Source: Lamellibrachia satsuma (Eukaryota; Annelida; Polychaeta; Sabellida; Siboglinidae). From it: 64,000 bases of DNA. How positions within the stretch are numbered: the stretch's first letter is position 1; each line of letters begins with the position of its first letter. This document shows positions 43,901 to 52,160 of this stretch, in pieces. The notes under the pieces were generated by a model. It did not search any database. It worked only from the letters and a program-made list of their open reading frames with translations, and was not told the origin of the DNA. A program made the position numbers and the translations under genes. The stretch is taken from NCBI GenBank assembly GCA_033239005.1, contig BSQZ01000016.1, positions 801,531-865,530 of the forward strand, written 5' to 3'.

Positions 43901-45905
43901 AAATAATGGGAATGAGTTTGCTCAACACACGGCAAAGACAAAGCATCTAGCGGACGTCGCAAACACGACTGTTGATTCCCAGAACAACATTGATGGTGAT
44001 ATTCCCACATTTGATGCTAATTTAAACATCGAAATCACCTCAGAACTTAACCCTTGTAGGTCGTGTAGTTCTCATCGGCAGGTTGATGACAGACTTCTTG
44101 TTGGTGCCTTGGAAGAAAAAGCCAGTACAGAACCTGGAAAACGTTTACATTCAGACTCGGATCATGCCGATGGCCAGAACTCTGCTGACAACAGCGACAA
44201 ATGCGGGAACGTTGAATGTAAATACTGCAGTCGTGTGTTAGATGCTTACTACAAGGTTGGGGGTGGTAAGATGCAGGAATGTATTGCGGGAACGACTGAA
44301 GCTTCATCGCCAAAACTGAGTGGGTTGGTGGGGCAAACTTTTAGTGGAGGTGATGAGGAAGTTTTTTCTGGGACACAGCGTCATTGGCCATCAGAATCCG
44401 TCGACAGCGACTCTGCTGCAACACCAAAACCGACCAGAAAAAGTGACTGTGACAGTGCATTGTTTTATTCCAGCAACTACAACTTGCCTGGTATGCCGCG
44501 TAGAACTGCAGTGTCGCACCCTCCATGGGGTAGTTACCCCACGCAAGATGCATGTGGTTCTGAGGTTGGTATTTCGAGTGAGGACAATGGTTTTGACATT
44601 AATTCACTCCAGGATAAATCTCTTATACAAAAGCCCAGCAATGTACCAACTAGTCAACAACGTGCTGATGTCACGAGAGTACCAGTGATGGTGTATGAAG
44701 AGGAGGCCATTACGAGTTGCGTGAGAACCACGTGGCAGCAGCAGGAAGCGCTAGGAAATAACCAGGTGGTAAACACAGGCGAAGACGCCGTCGGCACATT
44801 ATCGGCGAGTCCGCAGCACAAGATGGACATACTGACGTTGACGTTAATCCGTGATGTGGCTAGCGCATTTCAGTGCTCGCCTGTACGCAGTCGCGGCATA
44901 GTTCGGCGGCTCGCGAAGGACATTGAAAGTCGAACGAATCCACAGTCGTTTGTTCCATTCTGTCCTGATATTGCACCAGCCCTCCCCAAGTCAGTGCCAC
45001 CAGGTTTCTGCCCTGAGATCGCACCAGACCTGCCAGAATCGATGCCGCCAGTCATTTGTTCAAACACGGAGAGCAGTGCTCGGCACGAGCCATATACTCC
45101 ATGTAGTAAGTCGTCAGCAGTATTAGCGTCCGACGAGGCGCTCGCAGTTGCCTCCGTGCACGTTGCGGGTGGTGCACCAAGTCAGTCATTTACGTCTTCA
45201 AGGGAGCTGCAGCTGAATATGGAGCAGACGCCGTCAGAAGAATCGACAGAAACTTCCGAGTGCAAATTTCAACTGGAGACGTCATCTCACGAATCGTCCC
45301 CAGCAGATGACAGTCGCGTCCGAAACCTGGTGGAGATTTTCGAACCGAAAGATGGGACGAGTTCACCAGGTGGTGCTGCGAGCGGCACTCAGGCGTCGAT
45401 CGTGAAGCGACTGACGTGGCACGCTGGGGACAGAACGAAGCCGAAATACGACGTCGCGCAGAAAAACATCGCATCATTCAGCTCAGTAGAATCGCCACCA
45501 GGACGTCGAAGAACCTTATCCGACATGTCGGTTGTGCCTAACGTTTCCGACCAGCCCTGGCGTCACACACCGTATGATGGTGATAATGCTGGGGATAGCA
45601 AATTTGTAACGAAACTCGTTGAATTGTGTACCGTCCAGGAAGGAATACCGACACAGCAGCAAAAGAATCCGGCTGAAAAGCTGGTATGTTCGACGCCACC
45701 TGGTGACAGCCAGTCGTGCCATGTGACCAGCCCCAGTCGACCGTGGGAGCACAGGATTCCCATGAGCTCTCATCGTGAGCCAGATCCGTCTCAGGTGCCA
45801 CGAAAGACACGCAAATTGCAAGGAAAATCGCACCCGCTGTCGAAACTTTCAGGAGAAACGTCACAGCTTGGCAGAAGTGTGAATCCTTTCTACAATACCA
45901 TGTGA
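10209..45905 (+). CDS. SSH: Slingshot protein phosphatase (cofilin phosphatase), complete, 17 exons, 1704 aa
   Basis: Exons: 10209-10274, 12983-13032, 29536-29627, 31982-32046, 32467-32648, 33254-33319, 33834-33968, 35017-35070, 35566-35659, 36288-36463, 38185-38331, 39895-39955, 40130-40269, 40825-41018, 41477-42554, 42791-43125, 43726-45905. All are GT-AG and in phase (5115 nt). The start MALVTVQRSPSPS matches vertebrate SSH proteins (MALVTLQRSPTPS). Domains: SSH-N about residues 40-235, DEK_C-like about 238-297, dual-specificity phosphatase about 305-441 with the HCKMGVSRS loop (Cys386, codon 39923-39925; Arg392) and Asp355 as likely general acid. SKQRHNKLW follows. Exons 15-17 encode a long Ser/Thr-rich tail, probably disordered, with degenerate repeats of a G-x-V-x-R-x-T-x-x-[IL]-E-x-R motif. 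The family dephosphorylates phospho-Ser3 of cofilin/ADF and so activates actin turnover. Which vertebrate paralogue it matches cannot be told; linkage to EFCAB5 points to SSH2. Confidence 0.95.
11030..11265 (-). mobile_element. tRNA-headed SINE in SSH intron 1
   Basis: Read on the minus strand, the head AGCGCAGTGGCTCAATTG is followed by a B-box-like GGGTCGAGACCCC, then a body ending near a CTATGCCAGGGGAAG word also seen in the 9631 element. It matches no functional tRNA cloverleaf that I can fold. The other end is approximate. Confidence 0.55.
11302..11309. promoter_or_regulatory. Single CRE-like octamer TGACGTCA
   Basis: One perfect palindromic CREB/ATF consensus in SSH intron 1. Alone it could be chance; it is listed because a tandem array of the same octamer lies in intron 2. 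Confidence 0.3.
11452..11615. mobile_element. Palindromic GTAATTGATTAC element
   Basis: Repeated TGTAATTGATTAC/GTAATTGAA words in both orientations over about 160 bp, opening with a CAGTGCTGGGTCCGATTATG word. The layout resembles non-autonomous DNA elements. No coding capacity; boundaries are approximate. Confidence 0.4.
11863..12108 (+). mobile_element. Foldback MITE, family A copy 2
   Basis: TIRs GCCATATTCGACCTAAT and CTTAATAGGTCGAATATGG. Internal hairpin arms GAACAACTGAAAAGTG and CATTTTTCAGTTGTTC. It lies in SSH intron 1. Confidence 0.8.
13104..13256. repeat. Short tandem repeat (ACACCTGTCATGTTGTTG type)
   Basis: Several imperfect copies of a CACCTGTCATGTACACCTGTCATGTTGTTG-like unit in the first part of SSH intron 2. 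Followed at 13279-13302 by a (TAG)n run. The Cys-rich open frames through it are artefacts. Confidence 0.65.
13672..13737. repeat. (TA)n microsatellite
   Basis: About 65 bp of pure TA repeat in SSH intron 2. Confidence 0.95.
15000..15275 (+). repeat. Dispersed repeat family B, copy 1
   Basis: Shares with 22035-22270 the ordered words CGAGAGTTGGATTCC..AGAAGCCATCAA.ATATTGA, GGC.GC.CCA.., GCATAGATGGAT, ATTGTTATC.T.CAGTCAC, CAACTAC and GGGCATTTTTGCTA. A partial inverted copy lies at 17255-17375. No coding content, probably an old mobile element. Confidence 0.6.
16682..16750. repeat. (TG)n(TA)n microsatellite
   Basis: A short TG run followed by about 50 bp of TA repeat in SSH intron 2. Confidence 0.95.
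17079..17210. repeat. About 19-bp minisatellite (AATAATACGTAACTTGTGT)
   Basis: Six to seven imperfect units; unit variants differ at the CTTGTGT/CATGTGT position. SSH intron 2. Confidence 0.8.
17255..17375 (-). repeat. Dispersed repeat family B, partial inverted copy
   Basis: On the minus strand it carries GGGCAAGGCAT, GAGAGTTGGATTTCAAGAAG and CCATCAAGATACTGAATGGC, the same block as in 15000-15150. Confidence 0.6.
17630..17672. repeat. CATA/CGTA simple repeat
   Basis: Tandem ACATACATACGTACGTACGT text in SSH intron 2. Confidence 0.85.
17680..19200. other. Intron 2 sequence without recognised feature
   Basis: I see only short simple repeats (CACACACATGCACACA near 17920, CATGCACGC near 19150) and no coding or mobile-element signature I can support. 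The short minus-strand frame at 18723-18911 has no recognisable domain. Confidence 0.4.
19205..19510 (+). mobile_element. tRNA-headed SINE
   Basis: The head GGGGCACAGTGACGTAGTGA is followed by a canonical B-box-like GGGTTCAAATCC. The body includes GCTGAATGCTTCCCAGAGAA, and the end resembles other SINE tails (CTGTGCTATATAAGAACG). The body reappears inverted at 63060-63240. No tRNA function: the spacing and stems do not fold as a tRNA. Confidence 0.7.
20216..20453. repeat. 41-bp minisatellite
   Basis: About six copies of a unit containing GGCTGAGGACTGTGACTGAG then GTTAAGACACAAACCTTAG; later copies lose the TGTGACTG part. SSH intron 2. Confidence 0.9.
21420..21780 (+). repeat. Dispersed repeat with tandemly amplified GATCCTTCCTTCACTGACAC module
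   Basis: Six or seven units of about 24 bp (GGGATCCTTCCTTCACTGAC) at 21425-21575 run into a single-copy remainder. That remainder aligns by eye with 3900-4115. Confidence 0.65.
22035..22270 (+). repeat. Dispersed repeat family B, copy 2
   Basis: Aligns by eye with 15000-15275, including CATAGATGGAT and GGGTATTTTTGCTA at the end. SSH intron 2. Confidence 0.6.
22305..22490 (-). mobile_element. Probable tRNA-headed SINE
   Basis: On the minus strand it begins GGGGCGCCGTAGCAGGGTAG, then an AGGGTACAAGTCC B-box-like word and TTCACCCCAC. The layout is like the SINE at 9631. Boundaries are approximate. Confidence 0.5.
22879..22920. repeat. (TA)n microsatellite
   Basis: About 40 bp of TA repeat. Confidence 0.95.
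24397..24712 (+). repeat. Dispersed repeat family C with internal 49-bp tandem array
   Basis: Four near-identical 49-bp units (GGTTAAAATGTTCATGAAAT then GAGTCTGACGTGGGACTAGC) occupy 24498-24693. They sit inside a longer repeat that ends GAATTAAGGAGGGACCTTTA. The flanks resemble 38757-38950, where a different internal segment is amplified. Confidence 0.7.
25835..26045. promoter_or_regulatory. Tandem array of CRE (TGACGTCA) octamers
   Basis: Perfect TGACGTCA palindromes start at 25907, 25951, 25973, 25995 and 26017. Degenerate versions lie near 25929 and 26040. The underlying unit is 22 bp (CAATATGTTTGTGACGTCAT-like), close to two helical turns. TGACGTCA is the consensus for CREB/ATF bZIP factors. 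The array lies in SSH intron 2; a duplicated AAACTATGGTT block flanks it at about 25860 and 26228. Function is inference; it could be a plain minisatellite. Confidence 0.45.
26611..26822. repeat. 19-bp minisatellite (GCTCCACTGGTGGACTCTT)
   Basis: About 11 almost identical units. Because 19 is not a multiple of three and no frame has a stop, several overlapping frames stay open on both strands; they are artefacts. The unit holds the inverted word TCCACTGGTGGA, so each copy can form a hairpin. Confidence 0.95.
27000..27285 (+). mobile_element. Foldback MITE, family A copy 3
   Basis: Left end CTGTATTCGGCCTAATAAGT; hairpin arms GAACAACTGATAAGTGGTG and CACTTCAGTTGTTCCACAC. The right TIR is degenerate. 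SSH intron 2. Confidence 0.7.
27855..28135 (-). mobile_element. Foldback MITE, family A copy 4 (truncated)
   Basis: Opposite orientation to copies 1-3. The left side has TTTGACCTATTAAGTGTACA, then GCAGGATCCATAATTATTG and CACCACTTTTCAGTTGTTC. The far TIR is missing. Confidence 0.7.
28510..28736 (+). other. Unrecognised open frame with exon-like end
   Basis: An open frame in SSH intron 2 encodes a charged segment (TEVLKTYLKQFEELNYEIGK) and ends at a donor-like CCCAAG/GTATCA. I do not recognise the protein. It could be a decayed transposon frame, an alternative exon or chance. No acceptor of matching phase for joining to SSH was established. Confidence 0.2.
28925..29380 (+). mobile_element. CR1/jockey-like LINE, 3' fragment
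   Basis: Matches the end of the LINE at 47936-49350 (the AGTACTCATTCTCACAGAGG and ACAAATTGTCTACGGATTGT regions) and its untranslated end TCTCGATAAGCCAATGGCTT. Its frame is broken by stops and indels. It carries an inserted TTTTCATCCTGCACTTAAG segment also present in the inverted fragment at 32205. Confidence 0.8.
29993..30625. repeat. 80-bp minisatellite derived from CTGT repeats
   Basis: About eight units of 80 bp (TCTCTGTCCGTCTGTCTGTC, then GGTTGTCAATTTATCTGTCC, then ATATGTCCAGCACTCTATGC). One unit has a partial internal duplication near 30170. The unit is stop-free on the plus strand and 80 is not a multiple of three, so all three frames stay open for 200 codons or more; these are artefacts. 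SSH intron 3. Confidence 0.95.
31099..31174 (-). mobile_element. LINE reverse-transcriptase C-terminal fragment
   Basis: On the minus strand the frame reads NPHGKRKRGRPRNTWRRDLE, the basic GRPRNTWRRDLE motif typical of the C-terminus of many invertebrate non-LTR polymerases. A short relic in SSH intron 3. Confidence 0.65.
31825..31966. repeat. 23-bp minisatellite
   Basis: Six units of TTTTACTGTACACTATACAC plus AGG. It ends 15 bp before the acceptor of SSH exon 4 (31982). Confidence 0.9.
32205..32335 (-). mobile_element. CR1/jockey-like LINE, inverted fragment
   Basis: The reverse complement matches 29040-29190, including the CAGGATGAAAACA segment. It belongs to the same subfamily as the 28925 copy. 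Confidence 0.7.
32805..32960 (+). mobile_element. MITE family A relative, one end with tandem TIR
   Basis: Left end CCATATTCATCCTATTAAGC, then three repeats of CCTAATAAGCGTACACCT, then CAAGGTTCAGTGACGACAG. The last block is shared with 39487-39858. It lies in SSH intron 5; the far end is not identified. Confidence 0.55.
34745..34960 (+). mobile_element. LINE C-terminal fragment and 3' tail
   Basis: The plus frame from about 34749 reads AFSVAVPTLWNSFPVSVRYT and then NLLDTYILPSLFPK, the conserved end of many LINE polymerases (AxPxLWNSLPxxxR). A similar tail (CTGTTGATAACTTTAACATT) occurs at 39975-40060. Confidence 0.65.
35893..35945 (-). mobile_element. CR1/jockey-like LINE scrap
   Basis: The minus-strand frame reads LKCGLTTPETMRLR, the same block as LLQCGLTTLETRRLRGD in the LINE at 47936-49350. 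Confidence 0.55.
36048..36118. repeat. (CACG)n/(CATG)n simple repeat
   Basis: Tandem ACGCACGCACGCATGCATGC text in SSH intron 9. Confidence 0.9.
36783..37100 (-). mobile_element. Foldback MITE, family A copy 5
   Basis: Ends ACCGTATTTGACCTAACAAG and GCACATGGAATACGGT, with GTGGAATAAGTGAAAAGTG and CCACATTTCAGTTGTTTTAC as hairpin arms. SSH intron 10. Confidence 0.8.
37225..37540 (+). mobile_element. tRNA-headed SINE with conserved central domain
   Basis: The head GGGCAGCCGTGGCGTAGTGG then TTAAAGTGTTGGACTC is followed by a B-box-like GAGTTCAAGACCC. A central stretch (GCGATGGACTAGTGTCCCGT, CTACAGAAACCAGGTTTAAG) resembles the conserved domains of ancient animal SINE superfamilies. The end is GGGGGATGACTTTATCTTTT. 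Confidence 0.75.
37541..37868. repeat. 67-68-bp minisatellite between two SINEs
   Basis: About five units of CAGCATACAAAGACAAGCAA, then GAAGTATAGCATACAATGAC, then GTGCCAGATAAAGTAATAC. It begins exactly where the SINE at 37225 ends and stops at the next SINE. SSH intron 10. Confidence 0.9.
37875..38050 (+). mobile_element. tRNA-headed SINE, shorter form
   Basis: The head GGGGCGCGGATGTCTGACGG then TAGAGCGCTATACTG; B-box-like GCTTCAAATCC; tail ATGCCTGGGGATGACTTTAC as in the neighbouring SINE. SSH intron 10. Confidence 0.7.
38757..39385 (+). repeat. Dispersed repeat family C with internal 35-bp array
   Basis: About 13 copies of a 35-bp unit (ATTGAGGAGGGCCCTTTAAC then GTATGGCTTCACAAC) at 38921-39385, with only two unit variants seen. 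The single-copy flank (38757-38920) aligns by eye with 24397-24530. SSH intron 11. Confidence 0.85.
39487..39858. mobile_element. MITE family A relative with matched TIRs
   Basis: Left TACCGTATTCGTACTATTAA and right CTTAATAGGACGAATACGGT are inverted repeats. The interior differs from copies 1-6 but shares CAAGGTTCAGTGATGACAG with 32805-32960. It ends 37 bp before SSH exon 12, which encodes the catalytic cysteine. Confidence 0.75.
41085..41215 (-). mobile_element. CR1/jockey-like LINE, 3' fragment
   Basis: On the minus strand: GGGCGGGTTACACATAGATG, then GGACTCTCGATAAACCAATG and CCTTGTCCACTTGCCAT, the untranslated end of the LINE at 47936. SSH intron 14. Confidence 0.75.
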
Positions 45906-46167
45906 TGCTTCGGTGGAATTGTTCACAAACCGACAACCAGCTGGCAGTCGCGGGCATGCGTGTGATCTGTGTTGGCCAATTCGCAACTAACATAAATTCA
46001 TTTACAAAAAGAAATACGTAATCCTGTAATTATTATGAAATGTACAGCTTAATAGCAATGTATTGTTCTACAGTAACAAGCCTAATTCAGTGTTGGCTTA
46101 TTGTTATGTTGTGATTAATTAATCAATTCTGTCACGAGTACAAGATGCTGGTCATCATAATGACTAA

Positions 46168-46311
<144 letters not shown>

Positions 46312-46756
46312 TAAATATACAAAACTACATTATTACAAAATTGCATTACACTTTGAACCCTGGGTAATCTTCTCGTGCGCAGCTTGTCAGAACTGAATGA
46401 ATGAATACTTGATGCAATGGATGTGAGCTGTTGAAGTATTAATGTATTGGTATACGACCTAAGAACCCACCAGTCACGCGTGATAGTCATGACGGATGGT
46501 CTTGGGGGTGCACTCAATACGTTGCCAGTGTACCATCCTTGATCATTTATATCACTGACCTCCACACGTTTTTAACATCTTTCAAAATTACACCCTTTTC
46601 AAGTTGGAATACAACCAAAAAAAAAGTGCAAAAGTTGCATTGTTCCATGATATAGATTAATTCAGTAACGTATTTTATTAATAGACTACAGTTACATAAT
46701 TAACTACAGTTGCATAAAATTGCCCTGAAATTAAGTCACAGTACTTGTTCTAAATA

Positions 46757-46968
46757 TCACCATCTCGGCCATTGTCAGCCCACTGCAGGGCGAAGGTCTC
46801 CCCAAGCTGGTACCATTTACTTCCGTCCTGTGCCGTTCTCATCCATGTCATGCCAGCAAACTTCACACAATTTCATCTCTCCGTCTAATTTCTTTTGTCG
46901 TCCCTGACTTCGAGAACCTGTCATTGGTCTCCGTTTTGTTGTTATCTTTGTCCACCTGTTTTCCTTTG

Positions 46969-46971
<3 letters not shown>
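46757..46971 (+). mobile_element. Probable LINE 3' relic ending in (TA)n
   Basis: Text such as CCATTGTCAGCCCACTGCAG, GGCGAAGGTCTCCCC and CAATTTCATCTCTCCG resembles a block seen in many invertebrate non-LTR elements. It is followed directly by the TA tract. The assignment is from memory of the pattern. Confidence 0.4.

Positions 46972-47029
<58 letters not shown>
46972..47029. repeat. (TA)n microsatellite
   Basis: About 57 bp of TA, directly after the LINE-like relic. Confidence 0.95.
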
Positions 47030-47031
<2 letters not shown>

Positions 47032-47935
47032 CTTAATTATCCAAACGCGTTGTGTGCATCAACGTACTTTGGCGTACAAAACATACCCATCAAACATGGA
47101 ATTTCTCTCGGAGAATAATAAGTTGTTATTATACTGGTAATATATAGAGTGCCCTCCCCTAGGTGGGCGATATTGTGGAAATGGTAGATTCAGTGTACTG
47201 TCCTATGACATGTCGGGCAGTATAACCAGTAGATTCAACCAACATGCAATCGCCATGCAGTCACTGCTGGCACAATGTTGATATTACTGCAACATAACAA
47301 AAACAATGTTTAATAAACAGTAAAAGCTGCAGTGCGACAACAATTTGAAGCTGCAATACAATGAAAACCTTTTTTATAATAAAGGCTTGCGAAATTAAAG
47401 GCGATGGAGAATGTAGAAAATAGTTCTCTAGTCAAAAGTTTGTGGCGTGCTATAGCTGTCTGTTGTGCCAGATGTCGGCTACAATGTCTTGTCGTGGTAC
47501 GTGAAAGGTGAACTACACAGTGCGAATCTACTACTGCAACCATCTGTGTTTGTGTACGTGAAATAAAATGTTTACTTTCATACTTTTACGAGGCATCTTG
47601 TTTTGGAACAAGCTACTGTGTTAGCGTGTAAGTTGATTACGTATTCTGTTACATTCATATTGAAAATAAGTTATATACCCGTTAGAATGCTGGTGTTGCT
47701 CTACGGAAATAGCTATTTTCATGGAGCTGCTAGCTGTCATGTGACGATCAACATCCGGGTCACATGACACCAGTGAACAACTCATTCGAATGCTGACGAA
47801 GGAACCACGAAGGTTACGAAAGCGCCATAGAGCAATACCAGTATTCTGACAGGGATCTACTTATTTCCAATAAGCTACTGTCTTTCAGGTTCACACGAAC
47901 GCTAGACACTTGCTATGAAGTCACACCGTCTGAAG

Positions 47936-49350
47936 TTATGTAACAGGGATCGAGGAAGAAGCCAGAAAATTACAGACCAGTGAGTTTAACATCAGTTGTA
48001 TGTAAATTACTTGAAACATTAATTAGAGACCACATGGTGGAATTCCTCATAAAACATAAATTAATAAATACATCTCAACATGGATTCCTAAAAGCAAGGT
48101 CATGTCTAACCAATCTCTTATGTTTTTTAGAAGAAATTACAAAGTGGGTAGATGACGGGTCACCAGTGGATGTTGTCTACTTAGATTTTCAGAAAGCTTT
48201 CGATAAAGTGCCACATCAAAGATTGTTACTTAAACTAAAAGCCCATGGTATAGGCAATGATGTAATCAACTGGATAGAAAAGTGGCTTACACACAGAAGA
48301 CAGAGAGTAATAGTAGATGGTAAGATTTCAAACTGGAAATCTGTTTTGAGTGGGGTACCACAGGGATCAGTGTTAGGCCCTATACTGTTTTTAATATATA
48401 TAAATGATTTGGAGGATGACATATCTAGCAAAGTACTCAAATTTGCAGATGACACAAAGGTATTCAGAAAGGTTACTAATGATACAGATAAACAAAGTTT
48501 ACAGGATGATCTAGAAAAATTAGTTAAATGGTCAGAAAAATGGCAAATGTTATTCAATTTTGGGAAGTGTAAATGTATACACATAGGACATGGAAATATG
48601 GATGAGGAATATAAAATGGGGGATGCTGTACTAGGTAGAACCACACAAGAAAAGGATTTAGGAGTAATATTTAATGCTGACATGAAAGTTTCAGAGCAAT
48701 GTGGGATTGCTGCTTAAAGGAAATCAAATTCTAGGCCTAATTAGGAGAACTATCACGTATAAGGAGAAACATCTAATTGTACCCCTGTACAAAGCAATAG
48801 TTAGACCACATTTGGAATATTGTATTCAAGCATGGAGGCCATATCGTAAAAAGACATAGATAAGCTAGAAAGAATACAACGAAGAGCAACTAAGATGATT
48901 CCAGAATTAAGAGACCTTAGTTACGAAAGTCGCTTATTACAATGTGGTTTGACAACACTAGAGACCAGGAGACTAAGAGGAGACCAAATAGAAGTGTTTA
49001 AAATAGTGAACGGTTATGAGGATGTTGATAGGAATATGTTCTTCAAACTTAAAGAAGGCAGTAGAACCAGAGGACACAAAGCAGCATTAGTTAAGGAGCA
49101 GTGTAGGTTGGACATGAGAAAGTACTCATTCTCACAGAGGGTGATAAATGAATGGAACAAACTGCCAAACGATTGTGTTAATGCTAGTAGTGTGAATATG
49201 TTTAAAAATAGAATTGACAGATATCTGATAAGGGCGGGCTACACATAGATGAGAAAATTGTTGGACTCTCGATAAGCCAATGGCTTCCTTGTCCACTTGC
49301 CATCTGGAACTTGTTCGAGATGGCAATCTTGTTAAATCTTGTTAAAACAC
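47936..49350 (+). mobile_element. CR1/jockey-like LINE, 5'-truncated, defective
   Basis: The open frame 47980-48717 encodes reverse transcriptase core blocks: YLDFQKAFDKVPH, GVPQGSVLGPILFLIYINDL and LKFADDTKVF (the FADD box carries the catalytic aspartates). A stop follows at 48715-48717, but the adjoining frame continues the family sequence before the original frame resumes, so two compensating frameshifts and further stops disable it. The C-terminal block 48895-49248 ends at a TAG. The untranslated end (GGACTCTCGATAAGCCAATG) recurs in four other fragments in the window. The 5' part with endonuclease is absent, as is usual for target-primed insertions. Confidence 0.9.
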
Positions 49351-49790
49351 GTATCATGCCATTATGACTTTGACAAGTAATGTATTATCTATATAGACTA
49401 ATCTTTTATTTCCATATACCTACAGAGGCCACTGTTGTCCCCGACCCCGTGTATTTTTAATAAATAGTAGTATATTGGTTGTTTACACGGGACGGCCGGA
49501 GCGTACGGCCCGGATCACTTCGGAAGGTCACACCACCGATGTGGAGGACAAAGTGAAACCAAATGTAATTAAGCGCCCCTAGCGGACAAAAAGTGCGATA
49601 TGTTATCCGAAGCTTCACTAACAGAAACATTGGAACTACACTTATTGACGCACACATAACGGAAACAAATTGAACTTTGAACTAATTTATATAGAGTCAC
49701 CCCATCGGACAAAATGGATCTATAATTGTTAATGAAATTTTCTAGTTGTGTTGTTTTTTCGATTGTGGTGACTTTTAGAGCGCCAGTGTA

Positions 49791-49927
49791 TGAACAAATT
49801 ATATACAGAATGGATGTGGACATGAACAAATTATGTATAGAATGGATGCGGACATGAACAAATTACCTACAGAATGGATGCGGACATGAACAGATTATCT
49901 ACAGAATGGATGCGGACATGAACAAAT
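49791..49927. repeat. 32-bp minisatellite
   Basis: Four units of GAACAAATTATCTACAGAAT plus GGATGCGGACAT, directly before another LINE 3' fragment. Confidence 0.9.
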
Positions 49928-49929
49928 CA

Positions 49930-50095
49930 ACATATTATGTAACTGCTAGCAGCGTGAATATGTTTTAAAAACAAGGTTGACACTTATCTCGGGGGCGGAT
50001 TAAAACTGTTGGACTCTCGATAAGCCAATGGCTTCCTTGTCCATTTGCCACCTGGGCCTTTGCCTTGGATGGCAATCTTGTTTTTATTATAAATA
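49930..50095 (+). mobile_element. CR1/jockey-like LINE, 3' fragment
   Basis: TGTAACTGCTAGCAGCGTGA, then GGACTCTCGATAAGCCAATG and ATGGCAATCTTG, as at the end of the 47936 copy. Confidence 0.8.
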
Positions 50096-50099
50096 CAAC

Positions 50100-52160
50100 A
50101 GCGCTACTTCAGCAAGACTAGATCGCAAAACGTCACCAAGTTTTATTATCACAGTCGGCACCACAAGATATTCTACACATCGGCATTAGTATTACTACAT
50201 TACTACCACTACTACTACAATCACACTGGGTCAGCAGTTACGTACATATATAGTTCAACGATACACGTCGGACGTGGCACGCTGTCTGTAAGACTGTATC
50301 AAGTCCATCAAATGCAGTTCAATAACAACATAACAGGTGGGTAAAATCTGACAACGTATAGAAACATGACACACGCAGTGGTAGCCACACTACGACAGCT
50401 ACAATTGTCAATACTATCACACAAGATGGTCGCTATCATTGGACAATATGATAGCTACAATTGTTGATACTATCACACAAGATTTTAGACAATATGATAG
50501 CTACAAATGAATCAACAACAGATGGCTACCACTAAACAATATGGTAGCTACCAAATAGACAACAACTTGGCATCTACTAATTGGGATTTCAGACCATGAA
50601 ATAAGGATTTGTTTCTTGGAATGAGTTTATAGTAGTTTGCCATTCATGTTTGTACTCTAGAGAAAATGTTCCTGGTCCTTGACATCAACTTGATCAGTCT
50701 GTCATACATTCACACCTTTATGTTGTGTAGACATCTGAGCTAAGCAAGTAGCATAGTACGCCCCAGAGAGGACGAGGTGACTGGAGGAGAAGAGGTTAAA
50801 TTTACCTACTATACTACTCAAGTACCAAACCAATAAAAATTATTTCACCAGAAGTGAAACCTGGTGGCCTGCTAGGATGTTTATATGAGAACACGGGGAA
50901 ATAAAGTATGTGAGGTTGTTCAGACGCTTTGTGGTTTGAATGCCGGTACAATCCCATACTGAAACATCTCTAACAGTGGAATTAGTGCAGCATTTCCATC
51001 ACACTTGGCAGTTCAAGTACATATATAAACTACATGTCCTTCTTTTCAAAATCTCAGTGACCTATTGTTTACTTATTACGTTACCTGTTGTGTTACACAT
51101 AAAATAGTCAGAGACAAATCACTGTTTGCTTTGCATGATTATACATTACATCCATGTGGCTACTGAAATGAAACATTGGGCATCATGTGGTGTCATACAT
51201 TAGATATAAACATCTTAGAAAGTCTATGATATACAACAAACAAACTAGCTCACAAGCAACCATTGTGCAAATGAAGAGTTTTTCGCATTTATGTTCTATT
51301 AAAAGCATATGTATATGACAAGCTAAAAACCGGTCGCTATGGAAACGTGCAGCTACAATGTAGACAAAGTTGTAACAACAATATAAATGTTTATAAGAAG
51401 AACACCAAACTTTCATCAACAAAGACATTAACATTACTTTGGTAAATGTATAATTTGTACATCCAAAACACTAACAACGACATTCACAAAGCACGTAACA
51501 ATGATTGAAGGCCGGTTTACACAAGCTCTTATCACACAAATGTTGATACTATCAAACAAGGTGGTAGCTACCATTAGACAATATGACAACTACAATTCTG
51601 GAGATATCTGGTCGGCAGTATCACTTTGAGTAAACATTCGACCTAGAGCAGGGTCCAATTCCTCAGATTTTCAGTCACACTTTTGATGCAGCGATCAATC
51701 AGTGACTGCGTAAACGACAGCTGGTGCACCCATTGTGAAGATGCCATCAAAGCTCAAGTTGGGAATGGCACGAATCAATAGATCATACTTGACAGGTATG
51801 TTACTAGACAAGTATGTTACTCGTGTAAACACACACAATTAGTTGCTAATTGTCATCCAATACAATACAGCCCAACCAACTGGGGCTCAAAATAGTTTAT
51901 ACAAACCGGCCGAAAAGACATTCACAGCATGCTGTCAGTTTACTAGAATTCCAGCTATTCCAGGGGCACATGCTCGTTTCACTGGCACATAAAACTGTGC
52001 ACTATACCTGGTGTCCAGTCAGCTTTATCTAGCAACTCAACAGACTACAATTACTATTAAGAAACATAAGACACACAGATAAAAGGCGTGAAAAGCCTAC
52101 ATCACAAGGTTCTTCTTCAGCAGTGAGATCATTCAGCAACTATGGCAATGGAAGAGATGT
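50100..52160. other. Intergenic between SSH and CCDC92, with degenerate repeats
   Basis: The CCDC92 3' untranslated region should lie in the right part. Loose tandem copies of GATACTATCACACAAGATGG / ACAATATGATAGCTACAA text occur at 50393-50570 and again at 51535-51605, so they are a dispersed unit. I see no gene here. Confidence 0.5.
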
